Positions 17,222 to 26,459 of a stretch of DNA of 64,000 bases are shown one piece after another. The stretch is taken from NCBI RefSeq assembly GCF_024707545.1, contig NZ_CP062229.1, positions 124,001 through 188,000 of the forward strand, read 5' to 3'. The stretch is from Mesorhizobium onobrychidis. GTDB taxonomy: Bacteria; Pseudomonadota; Alphaproteobacteria; Rhizobiales; Rhizobiaceae. The position numbers and the translations under genes are program-made. Each line of letters starts with the position of its first letter. Within the stretch, counting starts at the first letter, position 1. Under the pieces are notes generated by a model that worked only from the letters and a program-made list of their open reading frames with translations, did no database searches and was not told where the DNA came from.

Positions 17222-17692
17222 ATGCCGCTGGAAATCGATGAGATCGACCGAAGATTGCTGGCCGAACTGCAACGCGACGGTACATTGTCGGTCGACCAAT
17301 TGTCGGAAAGGGTGTCGCTGTCGCGCAACGCCTGCTGGCGCCGGGTCAAGCGGCTGGAAGAAGACGGCGTCATTACCGGCCGGGTGGCGCTGGTCGATGC
17401 CGACAAGCTCGGCCTCGGCCTCTCGGTGTTCATCCTGATCCGGACCTCCAATCATGATCCGGACTGGCTGCAAAAATTCCGGGCGGCAGTGAGCGGCTTT
17501 CCCGAGATCACCGGCGTCTACCGCATGTCCGGCGACCTCGATTATGTGCTGCGGGCCCGCGTCGCCGACGTGAAGGCCTATGACCGGCTCTACCAGCGGC
17601 TGATCGCCAAGGTGGCGCTGTCGGACGTTTCGGCCTCCTTCGTCATGGAGGAGATCAAGGAGACGACGATCGTTCCCGTAGAACTGCGCTGA
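17222..17692 (+). CDS. Lrp/AsnC-family transcriptional regulator
   Basis: 156 residues from ATG 17222; a TTG six codons earlier is open but lies inside the palindromic operator. Residues 3-50 (LEIDEIDRRLLAELQRDGTLSVDQLSERVSLSRNACWRRVKRLEEDGVI) are the HTH and the rest is the RAM ligand-binding fold ending MEEIKETTIVPVELR. Such proteins form octamers and sense amino acids. It is divergent from the DUF6356-like gene, which may be its target. Confidence 0.93.
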   Translation: MPLEIDEIDRRLLAELQRDGTLSVDQLSERVSLSRNACWRRVKRLEEDGVITGRVALVDADKLGLGLSVFILIRTSNHDPDWLQKFRAAVSGFPEITGVYRMSGDLDYVLRARVADVKAYDRLYQRLIAKVALSDVSASFVMEEIKETTIVPVELR

Positions 17693-17775
17693 AGCGGAAC
17701 TGGGCTGAAAGAAGCCGTTGATAGCGTAGCCGCCGAGTTGACAGAATCGGCGTTGGTAGCGATAGGATCAGCCTC

Positions 17776-18261
17776 ATGCGCGCAGCACTCTACACTTCCT
17801 CCGTCATCGGTCCGGCCGTCGGCTTCGTCAGGTTGCCGCATGGTGAAGGTCTGCCGCTTCCTGCCTATGAAAGCCCGGGCGCCGCCGGCATGGATCTGCG
17901 CGCCGCGGTGCCGGACGACCGGCCGCTGCTGATCCTGCCGGGAAAACGCGCGCTGGTGCCGACCGGGCTGATCCTGGAGATCCCGGAGGGCGTGGAAGGT
18001 CAGGTCCGGCCGCGCTCGGGCCTCGCCTTCAAGCATGGCCTCACCTGCCTCAACACGCCGGGCACCATCGACAGCGACTATCGCGGCGAGGTCAAGGTGC
18101 TGCTGATCAATCTCGGCGACGAGGATTTCGCGGTGACGCGCGGCATGCGGATCGCCCAGATCGTCTTTGCGTCCGTGATGCAGGCGACGGTCGAGGAGCG
18201 CACATTGGCCGGTGGCACGGTGCGCGGCTCCGGCGGCTTCGGATCGACCGGCACGGCCTGA
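17776..18261 (+). CDS. dut: dUTP diphosphatase
   Basis: 161 residues. All trimeric dUTPase motifs are present: GAAGMDLRA (I), [11 protein letters not shown] (II-III region), [16 protein letters not shown] with the uracil-stacking Tyr, RIAQIVF (IV) and the C-terminal arm [10 protein letters not shown] (V). It hydrolyses dUTP to dUMP and pyrophosphate. It overlaps the HAD phosphatase start by one base (TGATG), so the pair is translationally coupled. Confidence 0.96.
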   Translation: MRAALYTSSVIGPAVGFVRLPHGEGLPLPAYESPGAAGMDLRAAVPDDRPLLILPGKRALVPTGLILEIPEGVEGQVRPRSGLAFKHGLTCLNTPGTIDSDYRGEVKVLLINLGDEDFAVTRGMRIAQIVFASVMQATVEERTLAGGTVRGSGGFGSTGTA

Positions 18262-18917
18262 TGAAAATACCCAAACTGGTCATCTTCGATTGCGACGGGG
18301 TTCTGGTCGACACCGAGAACCTGGCCAATCGACGCCTCGCCGAATGGCTCAGCGCCGCCGGCTACCCTGCAAGCTTCGAATATTGCCGCAAGAATTTCTC
18401 CGGCCGCGCCATGGTCTCGGTGCAGAAGGAAGTCGAGGCGACCGGCGTCAGCCTCGGCGCTGATTTCGTCGAGCGTTGGAATGCCGGGCTGCCGGACCTG
18501 TTCGCGCATGGCGTCGAAGCCATCCCCTACGTTCGGGAGTTCATCGAAGCCGTGCACGCTGCCGGCATCGCAAGTTGCGTCGCTTCATCGGCGCGGGTGT
18601 CGAAAATGCACATCACGCTCGGCCAGACCGGGCTGCTGCCGCTGTTCGAGCATGCACTGTTCAGCTCGACCATGGTTTCGCGCGGCAAGCCGTTTCCCGA
18701 CCTGTTCCTGCATGCCGCAAGCACGATGGGCTTCGCGCCCGCCGACTGCATCGTCATCGAGGACAGCGTCGCCGGGACATTAGCCGGCATTGCCGCCGGC
18801 ATGCGCGTTTATTCCTATCACGGCGACCCGCATTCCGACCGCGACGGCCTGACCGAGGCCGGCGGCATCCTGTTCGAGGACATGCGCGAACTTGCCGGGC
18901 TGGTGCCGATCCACTGA
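18261..18917 (+). CDS. HAD-superfamily hydrolase (beta-phosphoglucomutase-like)
   Basis: 218 residues. HAD motif I VIFDCDGVLVDTE (D10, D12), motif II VASSARV, motif III Lys in SRGKPFPDLF and motif IV CIVIEDSVAG are in order, with an alpha-helical cap between I and II, as in class I cap-type phosphatases. Likely substrates are phosphosugars or nucleotides; coupling to dut makes a nucleotide-linked role conceivable but unproven. Confidence 0.9.
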   Translation: MKIPKLVIFDCDGVLVDTENLANRRLAEWLSAAGYPASFEYCRKNFSGRAMVSVQKEVEATGVSLGADFVERWNAGLPDLFAHGVEAIPYVREFIEAVHAAGIASCVASSARVSKMHITLGQTGLLPLFEHALFSSTMVSRGKPFPDLFLHAASTMGFAPADCIVIEDSVAGTLAGIAAGMRVYSYHGDPHSDRDGLTEAGGILFEDMRELAGLVPIH

Positions 18918-19003
18918 TCTGATATTCGAGCTTGTTATTCCGGCTGTACGCCTCGGTCGTCCGTGCTAGCTTGCGAACGCTCGACAATGCGAGGCGACAG
19001 CGT

Positions 19004-19858
19004 ATGAATTCCATCCTGCTTCGCTTTCGCCTCATTCTCGCCTGTTTGCTGCTGCCGTGCCTGTGGACTGCGGCCGGCGCCCAAGGCGTCAGCTTCCCGG
19101 ACCTTGGCAGCGCCGTTCCCGGCCACAAGGACACGACCTATCTCAACCTCGCTGGGATGGTCATTCCCGATCTGGCGGCGGACAAGGACGGCTTCTATCG
19201 GGGCTCCATGCCGATCCAGATGCGCCATATCGAGGGTCCGGATAGCGGTGGCTCGCCGCCCGAAACGTCGGGCTTTTCCGATGCTGGCGTGCTCCAGATC
19301 AAGGCAGGCGGCAAGGATCGGCTGGCCATGCTGTTCGACCTCGGCGGCTCCTCCGACAGCGCCGAGGGTTTTGCGGTGCTGGCGCTCTACGATCTTGCCG
19401 GCAGGCCGAGACTGCTCGACGCTGTCAATGTCGCCGTCGACCGGAGCACCTATTTTCGCGATCCGGGCAAGCTGCCGATCGGGCCCAGCGATGACGCCAT
19501 CATCACCCTGAGCACGCATTTCAATTCGAGCCAGGGCTATGTGAGCACGCCGCTGATCCTGGTCCGCGACGACAGGTTCGAACTGATCGACATGATCTAT
19601 ACGTTCGACGAGTCCCTGTGCGCCTACAGGCGCACGCAGGAGTTGGCGTTTCAGACCGTTGCGGACGGCCAGCCCTATGCGGCCATCAAGGCGACGGTGG
19701 CCGATGCCACCGTGCCGAATGGCGAAAGCTGCGACGATCCGGCGCCCGAGGCTTCCTCGCGCGACATCTCCGTCACCTATCATTGGGACGGGACCGCATA
19801 CGTCAAGGGGTCCGACGCACTGGACAAATTGGCAGGAGAGAACGCCAGTCGCTTCTGA
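19004..19858 (+). CDS. Secreted protein of unknown function
   Basis: 284 residues. MNSILLRFRLILACLLLPCLWTAAGAQG is a clear Sec signal peptide with probable cleavage after AGA. The mature part is acidic and globular, with DLGGSSDSAEGFAVLALYDLAGRPRLLDAVNVAVDR and a pair of cysteines (LCAYRR, GESCDDPAP), and no transmembrane helix. I recognise no family. ATG 19004 is preferred because earlier starts would add a charged stretch before the signal peptide. Confidence 0.7.
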   Translation: MNSILLRFRLILACLLLPCLWTAAGAQGVSFPDLGSAVPGHKDTTYLNLAGMVIPDLAADKDGFYRGSMPIQMRHIEGPDSGGSPPETSGFSDAGVLQIKAGGKDRLAMLFDLGGSSDSAEGFAVLALYDLAGRPRLLDAVNVAVDRSTYFRDPGKLPIGPSDDAIITLSTHFNSSQGYVSTPLILVRDDRFELIDMIYTFDESLCAYRRTQELAFQTVADGQPYAAIKATVADATVPNGESCDDPAPEASSRDISVTYHWDGTAYVKGSDALDKLAGENASRF

Positions 19859-19927
19859 ACCAATCGCATTCGTTTGCCCGACGGGCAGCGGCGGGATAAA
19901 ATGCGCTTCGCACTCTGGGGAGCATCC

Positions 19928-20731
19928 ATGGACAAGGGCAAAATCTTTCGCGACCTGCACAGCTCGATCTTCGTCATGCCCAACCCTTGGGACGTCGGCA
20001 CGACGAAACTGCTGGCTTCCTTCGGTTTCAAGGCGCTGGCGACGACCAGCGCCGGCTTTGCCTTTTCGCGCGGCCTGCCCGACGGCGCGGTGACCTTCGA
20101 GGCGATGATCCACCACTGCCGCGAGGTGACGGCGGCGACCGGCCTGCCGGTCTCGGCCGATCTCGAAAAGGGCAAGGGCGACAGCGCGACAAGTGCATCC
20201 GAAACCATCTTCGCGGCCGAGGCCGCGGGCCTCGCCGGCTGCTCGATCGAGGACCACACCGGCGAGCCCGACAAGCCGATCTATGATTTTTCGCATGCCG
20301 TCGAGCGCGTCGCCGCCGCAGCGGAGGCGGCACGGGCGCTGAAGCACGATTTCGTCTTCACCGCGCGGGCTGAGAATTTTCTATGGGGCAAGCCCGACAT
20401 CGACGACACGATCAAGCGGCTGCAGGCCTTCGAGAACGCCGGCGCCGACGTGCTCTACGCGCCGGGCATCAGTGACATCGAGACGGTGCGAACCGTCTGC
20501 TCGGCGCTGACCAAGCCGGTCAACGTCATGGTGAGGCCCGGCTTCACCATCGCCGATCTTGCCCTGGCAGGGGTCAAGCGCATTTCGCTCGGGCCCTGGC
20601 TGACCAATTTCGCCTTCGGCATGCTGGAGACGGCGGCGCGCGAGATCCAGCAGGACGGCACCTTCGGCTTCACCCGCACCGCCATGCCGTTCGGCAAGCT
20701 GCAGGCGTTGTTTGCCGAACCCAACGCATGA
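19928..20731 (+). CDS. Isocitrate lyase/phosphoenolpyruvate mutase-family protein
   Basis: 267 residues from ATG 19928 (MDKGKIFRDLHSSIFVMPNPWDVGTTKLL). The PEP mutase/ICL barrel is recognisable from VMPNPWDVG, ATTSAGFAFSRGLPDG, AGCSIEDHTG (metal-binding region) and FTARAENFLWG. The usual KKCGH loop of isocitrate lyase is absent, so it is not AceA. Related proteins are oxaloacetate decarboxylase-like or C-C/C-P lyases. The next gene starts inside its stop (ATGA), which ties it to hydroxyproline breakdown by context only. Confidence 0.87.
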   Translation: MDKGKIFRDLHSSIFVMPNPWDVGTTKLLASFGFKALATTSAGFAFSRGLPDGAVTFEAMIHHCREVTAATGLPVSADLEKGKGDSATSASETIFAAEAAGLAGCSIEDHTGEPDKPIYDFSHAVERVAAAAEAARALKHDFVFTARAENFLWGKPDIDDTIKRLQAFENAGADVLYAPGISDIETVRTVCSALTKPVNVMVRPGFTIADLALAGVKRISLGPWLTNFAFGMLETAAREIQQDGTFGFTRTAMPFGKLQALFAEPNA

Positions 20732-21723
20732 CGCTCGCCGTCGTCGACATGCACACCGGTGGCGAGCCGCTGCGGATCGTCACCGGCGGTTATCCCAAGA
20801 TCCCCGCAGGCACGATCCTGGAAAAACGTGCCTATGTGCGCGACCACCTCGACCATCTCAGGAAGATCCTAATGTTCGAGCCGCGCGGCCACTACGACAT
20901 GTATGGCGCGCTGCTGGTGGAACCCGACCTGCCCGGCGCCGACCTCGCGGTGCTGTTCATGCACAATGAGGGCTATTCGACGATGTGCGGCCACGCCGTC
21001 GTCGCGCTCGGCCGCTACGCCGTCGACGAAGGGCTGGTGGCGCGGCAGGAGCCGGTGACGACAGTCAACATCGAAGCGCCGTGCGGGCTGGTCGTCGCCT
21101 CGGTCGAGGTGCAGGACGGCAAGGCAGGTGCTGTGTCGTTCGAAAGCGTGCCGGCCTTTTTGTTCGCCCGCGACCAGGAGATCGAATTACCGCGCTTCGG
21201 GGCGATCGGCTTCGACATCGCCTATGGCGGCGCCTTCTATGCGCTCGCCGATTGCCGCCAGTTCGGGCTGGAATTCGGTAGGAACCGCGTGCGCGATTTC
21301 GTCGATGCGGCGACGGCGCTAACCGGGAAACTGAAGGCCGAGTTCCCGCTGTCGCATCCCGACCATGCCGACCTTGCCTTTCTCTACGGCACCATCCTGA
21401 CCGACGGACAGGACGTATTTTCCGATACGCCGACCAAAAACATCTGCGTCTTCGCCGAGGCCGAAGTCGACCGTTCGCCGACCGGCTCGGGCGTCACCGC
21501 GCGGCTGGCGGCAATGCATGCCAAGGGCGAAATCGCCGGCCAGACGCGGCTGTTCGAGAGTGTTGCAGGCTCGCGTTTTTCCGGCAGCGTGTCGAGGACC
21601 GCAAAAGCCGGGCCGCATGACGCCATCATCGCCCGCGTCGGCGGCCGCGCCTTCTACTGCGGCCGGGCCGAATTCATCGTCGAACCCGACGACGAGTTGG
21701 GACGCGGTTTTCTTTTACGCTAA
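20728..21723 (+). CDS. Trans-3-hydroxy-L-proline dehydratase (proline racemase family)
   Basis: 331 residues. STMCGHAVVALGRYAVDEG contains the first catalytic Cys (C87), but the second site reads DRSPTGSGVTARLA with Thr252 in place of Cys. A Cys/Thr pair is the mark of trans-3-hydroxy-L-proline dehydratases, whereas racemases and epimerases keep Cys/Cys. The product is delta1-pyrroline-2-carboxylate. A 4-bp overlap couples it to the ICL/PEP-mutase-like gene. No transporter or reductase for the pathway is adjacent. Confidence 0.87.
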   Translation: MTLAVVDMHTGGEPLRIVTGGYPKIPAGTILEKRAYVRDHLDHLRKILMFEPRGHYDMYGALLVEPDLPGADLAVLFMHNEGYSTMCGHAVVALGRYAVDEGLVARQEPVTTVNIEAPCGLVVASVEVQDGKAGAVSFESVPAFLFARDQEIELPRFGAIGFDIAYGGAFYALADCRQFGLEFGRNRVRDFVDAATALTGKLKAEFPLSHPDHADLAFLYGTILTDGQDVFSDTPTKNICVFAEAEVDRSPTGSGVTARLAAMHAKGEIAGQTRLFESVAGSRFSGSVSRTAKAGPHDAIIARVGGRAFYCGRAEFIVEPDDELGRGFLLR

Positions 21724-21762
21724 AGCGCGTCGCGTTTGACCGGCCTCATGCGACGCGCTTTA
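21721..21762 (+). terminator. Hairpin at the end of the hydroxyproline dehydratase gene
   Basis: Perfect 13-bp arms TAAAGCGCGTCGC (21721-21733) and GCGACGCGCTTTA (21750-21762). The left arm contains the stop codon. It is followed by a T-rich stretch (GTTGTTGTTTTTA), so an intrinsic terminator is likely. Confidence 0.6.
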
Positions 21763-21776
21763 GCGTTGTTGTTTTT

Positions 21777-21825
21777 ATGCATGTCGTTATCGCAAAACCG
21801 CGGCACACTTTTGCGCGACATGCAT
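21777..21825. repeat. ATGCATGTCG/CGACATGCAT palindrome
   Basis: Perfect 10-bp arms at 21777-21786 and 21816-21825, with an inner partly self-complementary core (TTATCGCAAAACC, CACACTTTTGCG). I recall this type of hairpin as a frequent intergenic repeat of Mesorhizobium-like genomes. It is stacked between the dehydratase hairpin and the 138-bp repeat that follows. Confidence 0.6.
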
Positions 21826-21835
21826 TTAGCGCCGG

Positions 21836-21973
21836 GGTGTGCTGAGATTCAGGTCAGGCCGCGCTGAGAATGGTGGGGTCCGAGAACCGGAACGGAGCGT
21901 AACGTTTGGTTACGTACCGGAAGCACAGGAAACCGCCATTCGCAAGCCGGCATCACCTGAATATCAGCACACC
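21836..21973. repeat. RIME-like palindromic element, family Q copy 1
   Basis: Outer arms GGTGTGCTGAGATTCAGGT (21836-21854) and the complement of 21955-21973 differ at one base. The inner core includes a smaller hairpin around GAACCGGAACGGAGCG and CGTTACGTACCGGAAG. A second copy in the opposite orientation lies at 40724-40869. The right arm runs exactly into the stop codon of the EI24-like gene. Confidence 0.8.
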
Positions 21974-22668
21974 TAAGCAGCTTCCCGCGCTGAGATCGCC
22001 TTGTGCAGGTGCACCATCATGGCGGCGGCGAACAGCGGCGTCAGAAGGTTGAGCAGCGGCACGGCGAGGAAGCCAGCGACAACCAGCCCGGCGAGGAACA
22101 CCGTTACGGCATGTTTTTTGCGCAACGCCCGTGCCTCGCCCTCCGGGCGAAAGCGCATAGCGGCGAATTCGAAGAATTCGCGTCCCAGCAGATAGCCGTT
22201 GACGATGAAGAAGGCGGCGATGTTGATGCCCGGCACCAGCAGGAGCAGCAAGGCGACGATGTTACCGAGGACGACGACGCCGAAGAATTTTATCGCCAGC
22301 ACCAGCGAGCGCAGCGCCGGCACGGCGCGGCCGGGTGGATCGCCGGGATAGTCGGTGCGCTCGACCACTTCGGCGACGTCGTCGAGAAACAGGCCGGCGA
22401 TGATCGCCGTCACCGGCGCGATGAGCAGCGCCAGACCCAGCGCGAGACCGATCCCGGCGACGATGAAGCCCAGCCATCCGGCCCAGGACGGCAGGCTGGG
22501 CAGCCATGCGTCGATCCATGGCCAGGCCAGCCATTCGAACAGGCCCTCGATCGCGAACCACAGTGCGGCGAGCGCCAACAAGGTCAGGCCCAGCGTCTTC
22601 ACGAACACCGAGCGGAATTCGGGCGAGAACAGCCGGCTGGCGGCGGCGCGGGCGGCGCTAGGGATCAC
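21973..22668 (-). CDS. EI24/CysZ-like integral membrane protein
   Basis: 231 residues if started at GTG 22668 (IPSAARAAASRLFSPEFRSVFVKTL). About four to five transmembrane helices: LGLTLLALAALWFAIEGL, WLGFIVAGIGLALGLALL, FFGVVVLGNIVALLLLLVPG and FLAGLVVAGFLAVPLL. The core NIAAFFIVNGYLLGREFFEFAAMR is typical of EI24 (DUF540) proteins, which include the sulphate permease CysZ. Function here is unproven. A longer start at ATG 22743 is possible. The stop codon is shared with the end of repeat Q1. Confidence 0.82.
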   Translation of the reverse strand: MIPSAARAAASRLFSPEFRSVFVKTLGLTLLALAALWFAIEGLFEWLAWPWIDAWLPSLPSWAGWLGFIVAGIGLALGLALLIAPVTAIIAGLFLDDVAEVVERTDYPGDPPGRAVPALRSLVLAIKFFGVVVLGNIVALLLLLVPGINIAAFFIVNGYLLGREFFEFAAMRFRPEGEARALRKKHAVTVFLAGLVVAGFLAVPLLNLLTPLFAAAMMVHLHKAISAREAA

Positions 22669-22864
22669 AGCGTTTCCAATTCCATGGCTGGTATCTCCGA
22701 GGTAGGCGGAGACAGGCAAGGCACAGGCGCACTGCGCGATGCGGTGCATCTGTCGTTCGACCAGATTATTAGATCCCGACCCTAGGCAAAGCCGCATCAA
22801 ATCGCTAGACCCGCCCGCGGCCGGCGTGGCAGAAAGCCGGTGGTTTTTCGCGGAGACATCATTG

Positions 22865-23857
22865 ATGCCGAACTATGACGTGCTTTGTATCGGGAATGCC
22901 ATCGTCGACATTATCGCACAATGCGACGAGGCGTTCCTGGAGACGAATGGCATCATCAAAGGCGCGATGAACCTGATCGACACGAGGCGCGCCGAGCTGC
23001 TCTACAGCCGCATGGGCCCGGCCATCGAAGCCTCCGGCGGCAGCGCCGGCAACACGGCGGCGGGCGTCGCCAGCTTCGGCGGGCGCGCCGCCTTCTTCGG
23101 CAAGGTCTCGAACGACACGCTCGGCGAAATCTACGCCCATGACATGCATGCCCAGGGCGTCGCCTTCGACACTAGGCCGCTCAATGGCGAACCGCCGACG
23201 GCGCGCTCGATGATCTTCGTCACGCCTGACGGCGAGCGCTCGATGAACACCTATCTCGGCGCCTGCGTCGAGCTCGGCCCGGAGGATGTCGAGGCCGACA
23301 AGGCGTCGGGCGCCGCCGTCACCTATTTCGAGGGCTATCTGTGGGACCCGCCGCGCGCCAAGGAAGCGTTCCGGCAGACGGCGAAGCTCGCCCATGCCGC
23401 CGGCCGCCAAGTGTCGATGACGCTGTCGGATTCGTTCTGCGTCGACCGCTACCGCGACGAGTTTTTGGACCTGATGCGCTCGGGCACCGTCGACATCGTC
23501 TTTGCCAACAGCCACGAGATCAAATCGCTCTACCAGACCGCCTCGTTCGACGAGGCGCTGGCGCAGATTCGCAGGGATTGCAAGATCGCCGCCGTGACCC
23601 GTTCGGAAAAGGGCTCGGTCATCGTGCGCGGCGACGAGACCGTCACCATCAATGCGACCAAAATCCGTGAGCTGGTCGACACCACCGGCGCCGGCGACCT
23701 CTACGCCGCCGGCTTCCTCTACGGCTACACGCAAGGCCGCAGCCTGAAGCATTGCGGCGACCTCGGCTCGCTGGCGGCCGGGCTGGTCATCCAGCAGATC
23801 GGGCCAAGGCCTCGGCAGAATTTGCGCCACGAGGCTGAGCAGGCGGGCCTGCTGTAG
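22865..23857 (+). CDS. PfkB-family sugar/adenosine kinase
   Basis: 330 residues from ATG 22865 (MPNYDVLCIGNAIVDIIAQCDEAFL). PfkB motifs: GGSAGNTAAGVASFGGRAAFFGKVSND near the N-terminus and the C-terminal anion-hole motif VDTTGAGDLYAAGFLYG. The NAIVDI opening and overall length match the adenosine-kinase-like branch found in alphaproteobacteria. It should phosphorylate adenosine or a related nucleoside or sugar with ATP. It stands alone, followed by a palindromic repeat. Confidence 0.9.
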   Translation: MPNYDVLCIGNAIVDIIAQCDEAFLETNGIIKGAMNLIDTRRAELLYSRMGPAIEASGGSAGNTAAGVASFGGRAAFFGKVSNDTLGEIYAHDMHAQGVAFDTRPLNGEPPTARSMIFVTPDGERSMNTYLGACVELGPEDVEADKASGAAVTYFEGYLWDPPRAKEAFRQTAKLAHAAGRQVSMTLSDSFCVDRYRDEFLDLMRSGTVDIVFANSHEIKSLYQTASFDEALAQIRRDCKIAAVTRSEKGSVIVRGDETVTINATKIRELVDTTGAGDLYAAGFLYGYTQGRSLKHCGDLGSLAAGLVIQQIGPRPRQNLRHEAEQAGLL

Positions 23858-23870
23858 GGCACCCTTTTTT

Positions 23871-24013
23871 CCTTCTCCCCTTCTGGGAGAAGGTGGATCG
23901 GCGCGCAGCGCTGAGACGGATGAGGCGTGTTGGAAGAAATGAGGCGTCGGCGTTCGCTGGAGCACCCCTCATCCGACCGAGCTTCGTTCGGCCACCCACC
24001 AGGGGAGAAGGAA
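23871..24013. repeat. Long intergenic palindromic element, family L copy 2
   Basis: The arms CCTTCTCCCCTTCTGGGAGAAGG and GGGGAGAAGGAAG surround a core sharing GGTGGATCGGCGC, GAGACGG and AATGAGGCGTCGG with copy 1 at 11528-11684. It fills the gap between the convergent PfkB-kinase and maeB genes. Confidence 0.8.
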
Positions 24014-24038
24014 GAGGCGCTCGCTGCTGCCCCGCTCC

Positions 24039-26318
24039 TCACGCCCCCGCCGTGTACGCGGCGATGGCCGCCATGTTGACGATGTCACTATCCTTGGCGT
24101 TGAGCGAGACGATCTGCACCGGCTTGTTGAGGCCGACCAATAGCGGGCCAATGACGGTCGAGCCGCCGAGTTCCTGCAGCATCTTGGTCGAGATCGAGGC
24201 CGAGTGGAAGGCCGGCATGATAAGCACATTGGCCGGACCGGTCAGCCGGATGAACGGGTATTGCGCCATGGCGCGCGCGTTGAGCGCCACGTCGGCGGCC
24301 ATTTCGCCGTCATACTCGAAATCGACGCGCCGCTTGTCGAGGATGCGCACCGCTTCCTGGACGCGTTCGGAGCGCTCACCCTGCGGATGGCCGAAGGTGG
24401 AATAGGCAAGCATGGCGAGCCTTGGTTCATAACCCATGCGGCGGGCAAAGCCGGCGGCTTCCTCGGCGATGTCGGCGATCTGTTCGGCATTGGGCATGTC
24501 GTGCACGGCGGTGTCGGCGACAATCACGGTTCGGCCCCGCGCCAGCACGATCGAGGCGCCGATGACGCGGTGGCCGGGCTTGGCGTCGATGGCACGGCGG
24601 ATGTCGTCGAGCGCCGTGGAATAGTTGCGGGTGACGCCGGTGACGATGCCGTCGGCATCGCCCAGCGCCACCATGCAGGCGGCGAAATGGTTGCGGTCGT
24701 TGTTGATCAGTCGCTGGCAATCGCGGAACAGGAAGCCCTTGCGCTGCATGCGCTCGTACAAATAGTCGGTGTAGACGCCATTGCGGCGCGACAGCCGCGC
24801 ATTGATGATCTCGATGCCTTGCTTGCCAAGCTCGATGCCGGCATTCCTGGCATTCTCCTTGATGATGTCGTCGCGGCCGAGCAAGATGGCGGTGCCGAGC
24901 CGCTGGTTCACATAGGAGACGGCGGCGCGCATCACCTGCTCCTCCTCGCCCTCGGCGAAGACGATGCGCTTGGGCTGGCGGCGCACGCGGTCGTAGATGC
25001 GCTGCAGCGTCGAGGCGATCGGATCGCGGCGGGCGGAAAGCTCCTGCGCGTAGCGGTCGAGGTCGAGGATCGGCTTGCGCGCGACGCCGGACTCCATCGC
25101 TGCCTTGGCGACCGCGATCGGAATGGCCGAGATCAGGCGCGGATCGAACGGCACCGGGATGATGTAGTTAGGGCCGAATTTCGGCCGCATGCCCTGGTAG
25201 GCGGCGGCGACGTCGTCGGGCACGTCCTGGCGCGCCAGTTCGGCGAGCGCCCGCGCCGCGGCGATCTTCATGTCGTCATTGATGGTGGTGGCCCGTACGT
25301 CCAGCGCGCCGCGGAAGATGTAGGGGAAGCCGAGCACGTTGTTGACTTGGTTCGGATAGTCCGAACGCCCTGTGGCCATGATGGCATCGGTGCGGATTTC
25401 GGCGACTTCCTCCGGCGTGATCTCGGGATCGGGGTTGGCCATGGCGAAAATGATCGGCTTCTCGGCCATCGACTGCACCATCTTGGTGGTCAGCGCGCCC
25501 TTGGCGGACAGGCCGAGGAACACGTCGGCACCGTCCAGCGCCTCGGCCAGCGAGCGCGCGTCGGTCTTGACGGCATGCGCCGACTTCCACTGGTTCATGC
25601 CTTCGGTGCGGCCCTGGAAGACGACGCCCTTGGTGTCGCACAGGATGATGTTCTCAGGCGCAAAGCCCATCGCCTTCATCAGCTCGATGCAGGCGATGCC
25701 GGCCGCACCCGCGCCATTGCAAACCATTTTCGTGGTCTTCATGTCGCGGCCCGTGATTTCGAGCGCGTTGATCAGGCCGGCGGCCGAAATGATGGCGGTG
25801 CCGTGCTGGTCGTCATGGAAGACCGGTATGTCCATCAGTTCGCGCAGCCGCTGCTCGATGATGAAACATTCCGGCGCCTTGATGTCTTCGAGGTTGATGC
25901 CGCCGAAGGAGGGGCCGAGAAAACGCACGCAATTGATGAACTCTTCGGCATCCTCGGTGTCGACCTCGAGATCGATGGAATCGACGTCGGCGAAGCGCTT
26001 GAACAGCACCGCCTTGCCTTCCATCACCGGCTTGGCGGCCAGTGCGCCGAGATTGCCGAGGCCGAGGATGGCGGTGCCGTTGGAAATAACAGCGACCATG
26101 TTGCCGCGCGCCGTGTAGTCGAAGGCGCGGCTGGGATCCTCGGCGATGGCGAGGACGGGAACCGCGACGCCCGGCGAATAGGCGAGGCTGAGATCGCGCT
26201 GGGTGGCCATCGGCTTGGTGGCGACGATCTCCAGCTTGCCGGGCCGGCCCATGGCGTGGAATTCCAGCGCCTCCTGCGCACTGACGGAGGGTCCGGGGTT
26301 TTCGGTTTTCCTGGCCAT
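24039..26318 (-). CDS. maeB: NADP-dependent malic enzyme with phosphotransacetylase-like domain
   Basis: 759 residues. The N-terminal malic domain has [35 protein letters not shown] and the dinucleotide motif [16 protein letters not shown]. From about 430 on the protein is phosphotransacetylase-like ([18 protein letters not shown]), which in this family regulates rather than catalyses. It decarboxylates malate to pyruvate. The position next to mutS matches the tme gene of Sinorhizobium as I recall it, so NADP use is favoured. It is divergent from mutS. Confidence 0.94.
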   Translation of the reverse strand: MARKTENPGPSVSAQEALEFHAMGRPGKLEIVATKPMATQRDLSLAYSPGVAVPVLAIAEDPSRAFDYTARGNMVAVISNGTAILGLGNLGALAAKPVMEGKAVLFKRFADVDSIDLEVDTEDAEEFINCVRFLGPSFGGINLEDIKAPECFIIEQRLRELMDIPVFHDDQHGTAIISAAGLINALEITGRDMKTTKMVCNGAGAAGIACIELMKAMGFAPENIILCDTKGVVFQGRTEGMNQWKSAHAVKTDARSLAEALDGADVFLGLSAKGALTTKMVQSMAEKPIIFAMANPDPEITPEEVAEIRTDAIMATGRSDYPNQVNNVLGFPYIFRGALDVRATTINDDMKIAAARALAELARQDVPDDVAAAYQGMRPKFGPNYIIPVPFDPRLISAIPIAVAKAAMESGVARKPILDLDRYAQELSARRDPIASTLQRIYDRVRRQPKRIVFAEGEEEQVMRAAVSYVNQRLGTAILLGRDDIIKENARNAGIELGKQGIEIINARLSRRNGVYTDYLYERMQRKGFLFRDCQRLINNDRNHFAACMVALGDADGIVTGVTRNYSTALDDIRRAIDAKPGHRVIGASIVLARGRTVIVADTAVHDMPNAEQIADIAEEAAGFARRMGYEPRLAMLAYSTFGHPQGERSERVQEAVRILDKRRVDFEYDGEMAADVALNARAMAQYPFIRLTGPANVLIMPAFHSASISTKMLQELGGSTVIGPLLVGLNKPVQIVSLNAKDSDIVNMAAIAAYTAGA

Positions 26319-26459
26319 GATGCTTTCGATTTCCTCACCCGTGCGGCACCGCTTGAGACGGGTGCAATGCTTTCTTTTGTGGAACGTTCGGGATTAAGGC
26401 TACACTTCGCCGCTGTAAACCGCCAAGCAGATGGCTCGGGAAATTTTGGAAGCAGCGTC

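Noticed and set aside
20728..21723. Proline racemase or 4-hydroxyproline epimerase
   Set aside because: The second catalytic Cys is Thr (SPTGSG), the hallmark of the dehydratase branch.
24204..26459. Long upstream extension of the mutS frame, over 700 codons
   Set aside because: It is wholly antisense to maeB, is rich in His/Gly/Asp and lacks any family motif; MutS homology starts after 26460.
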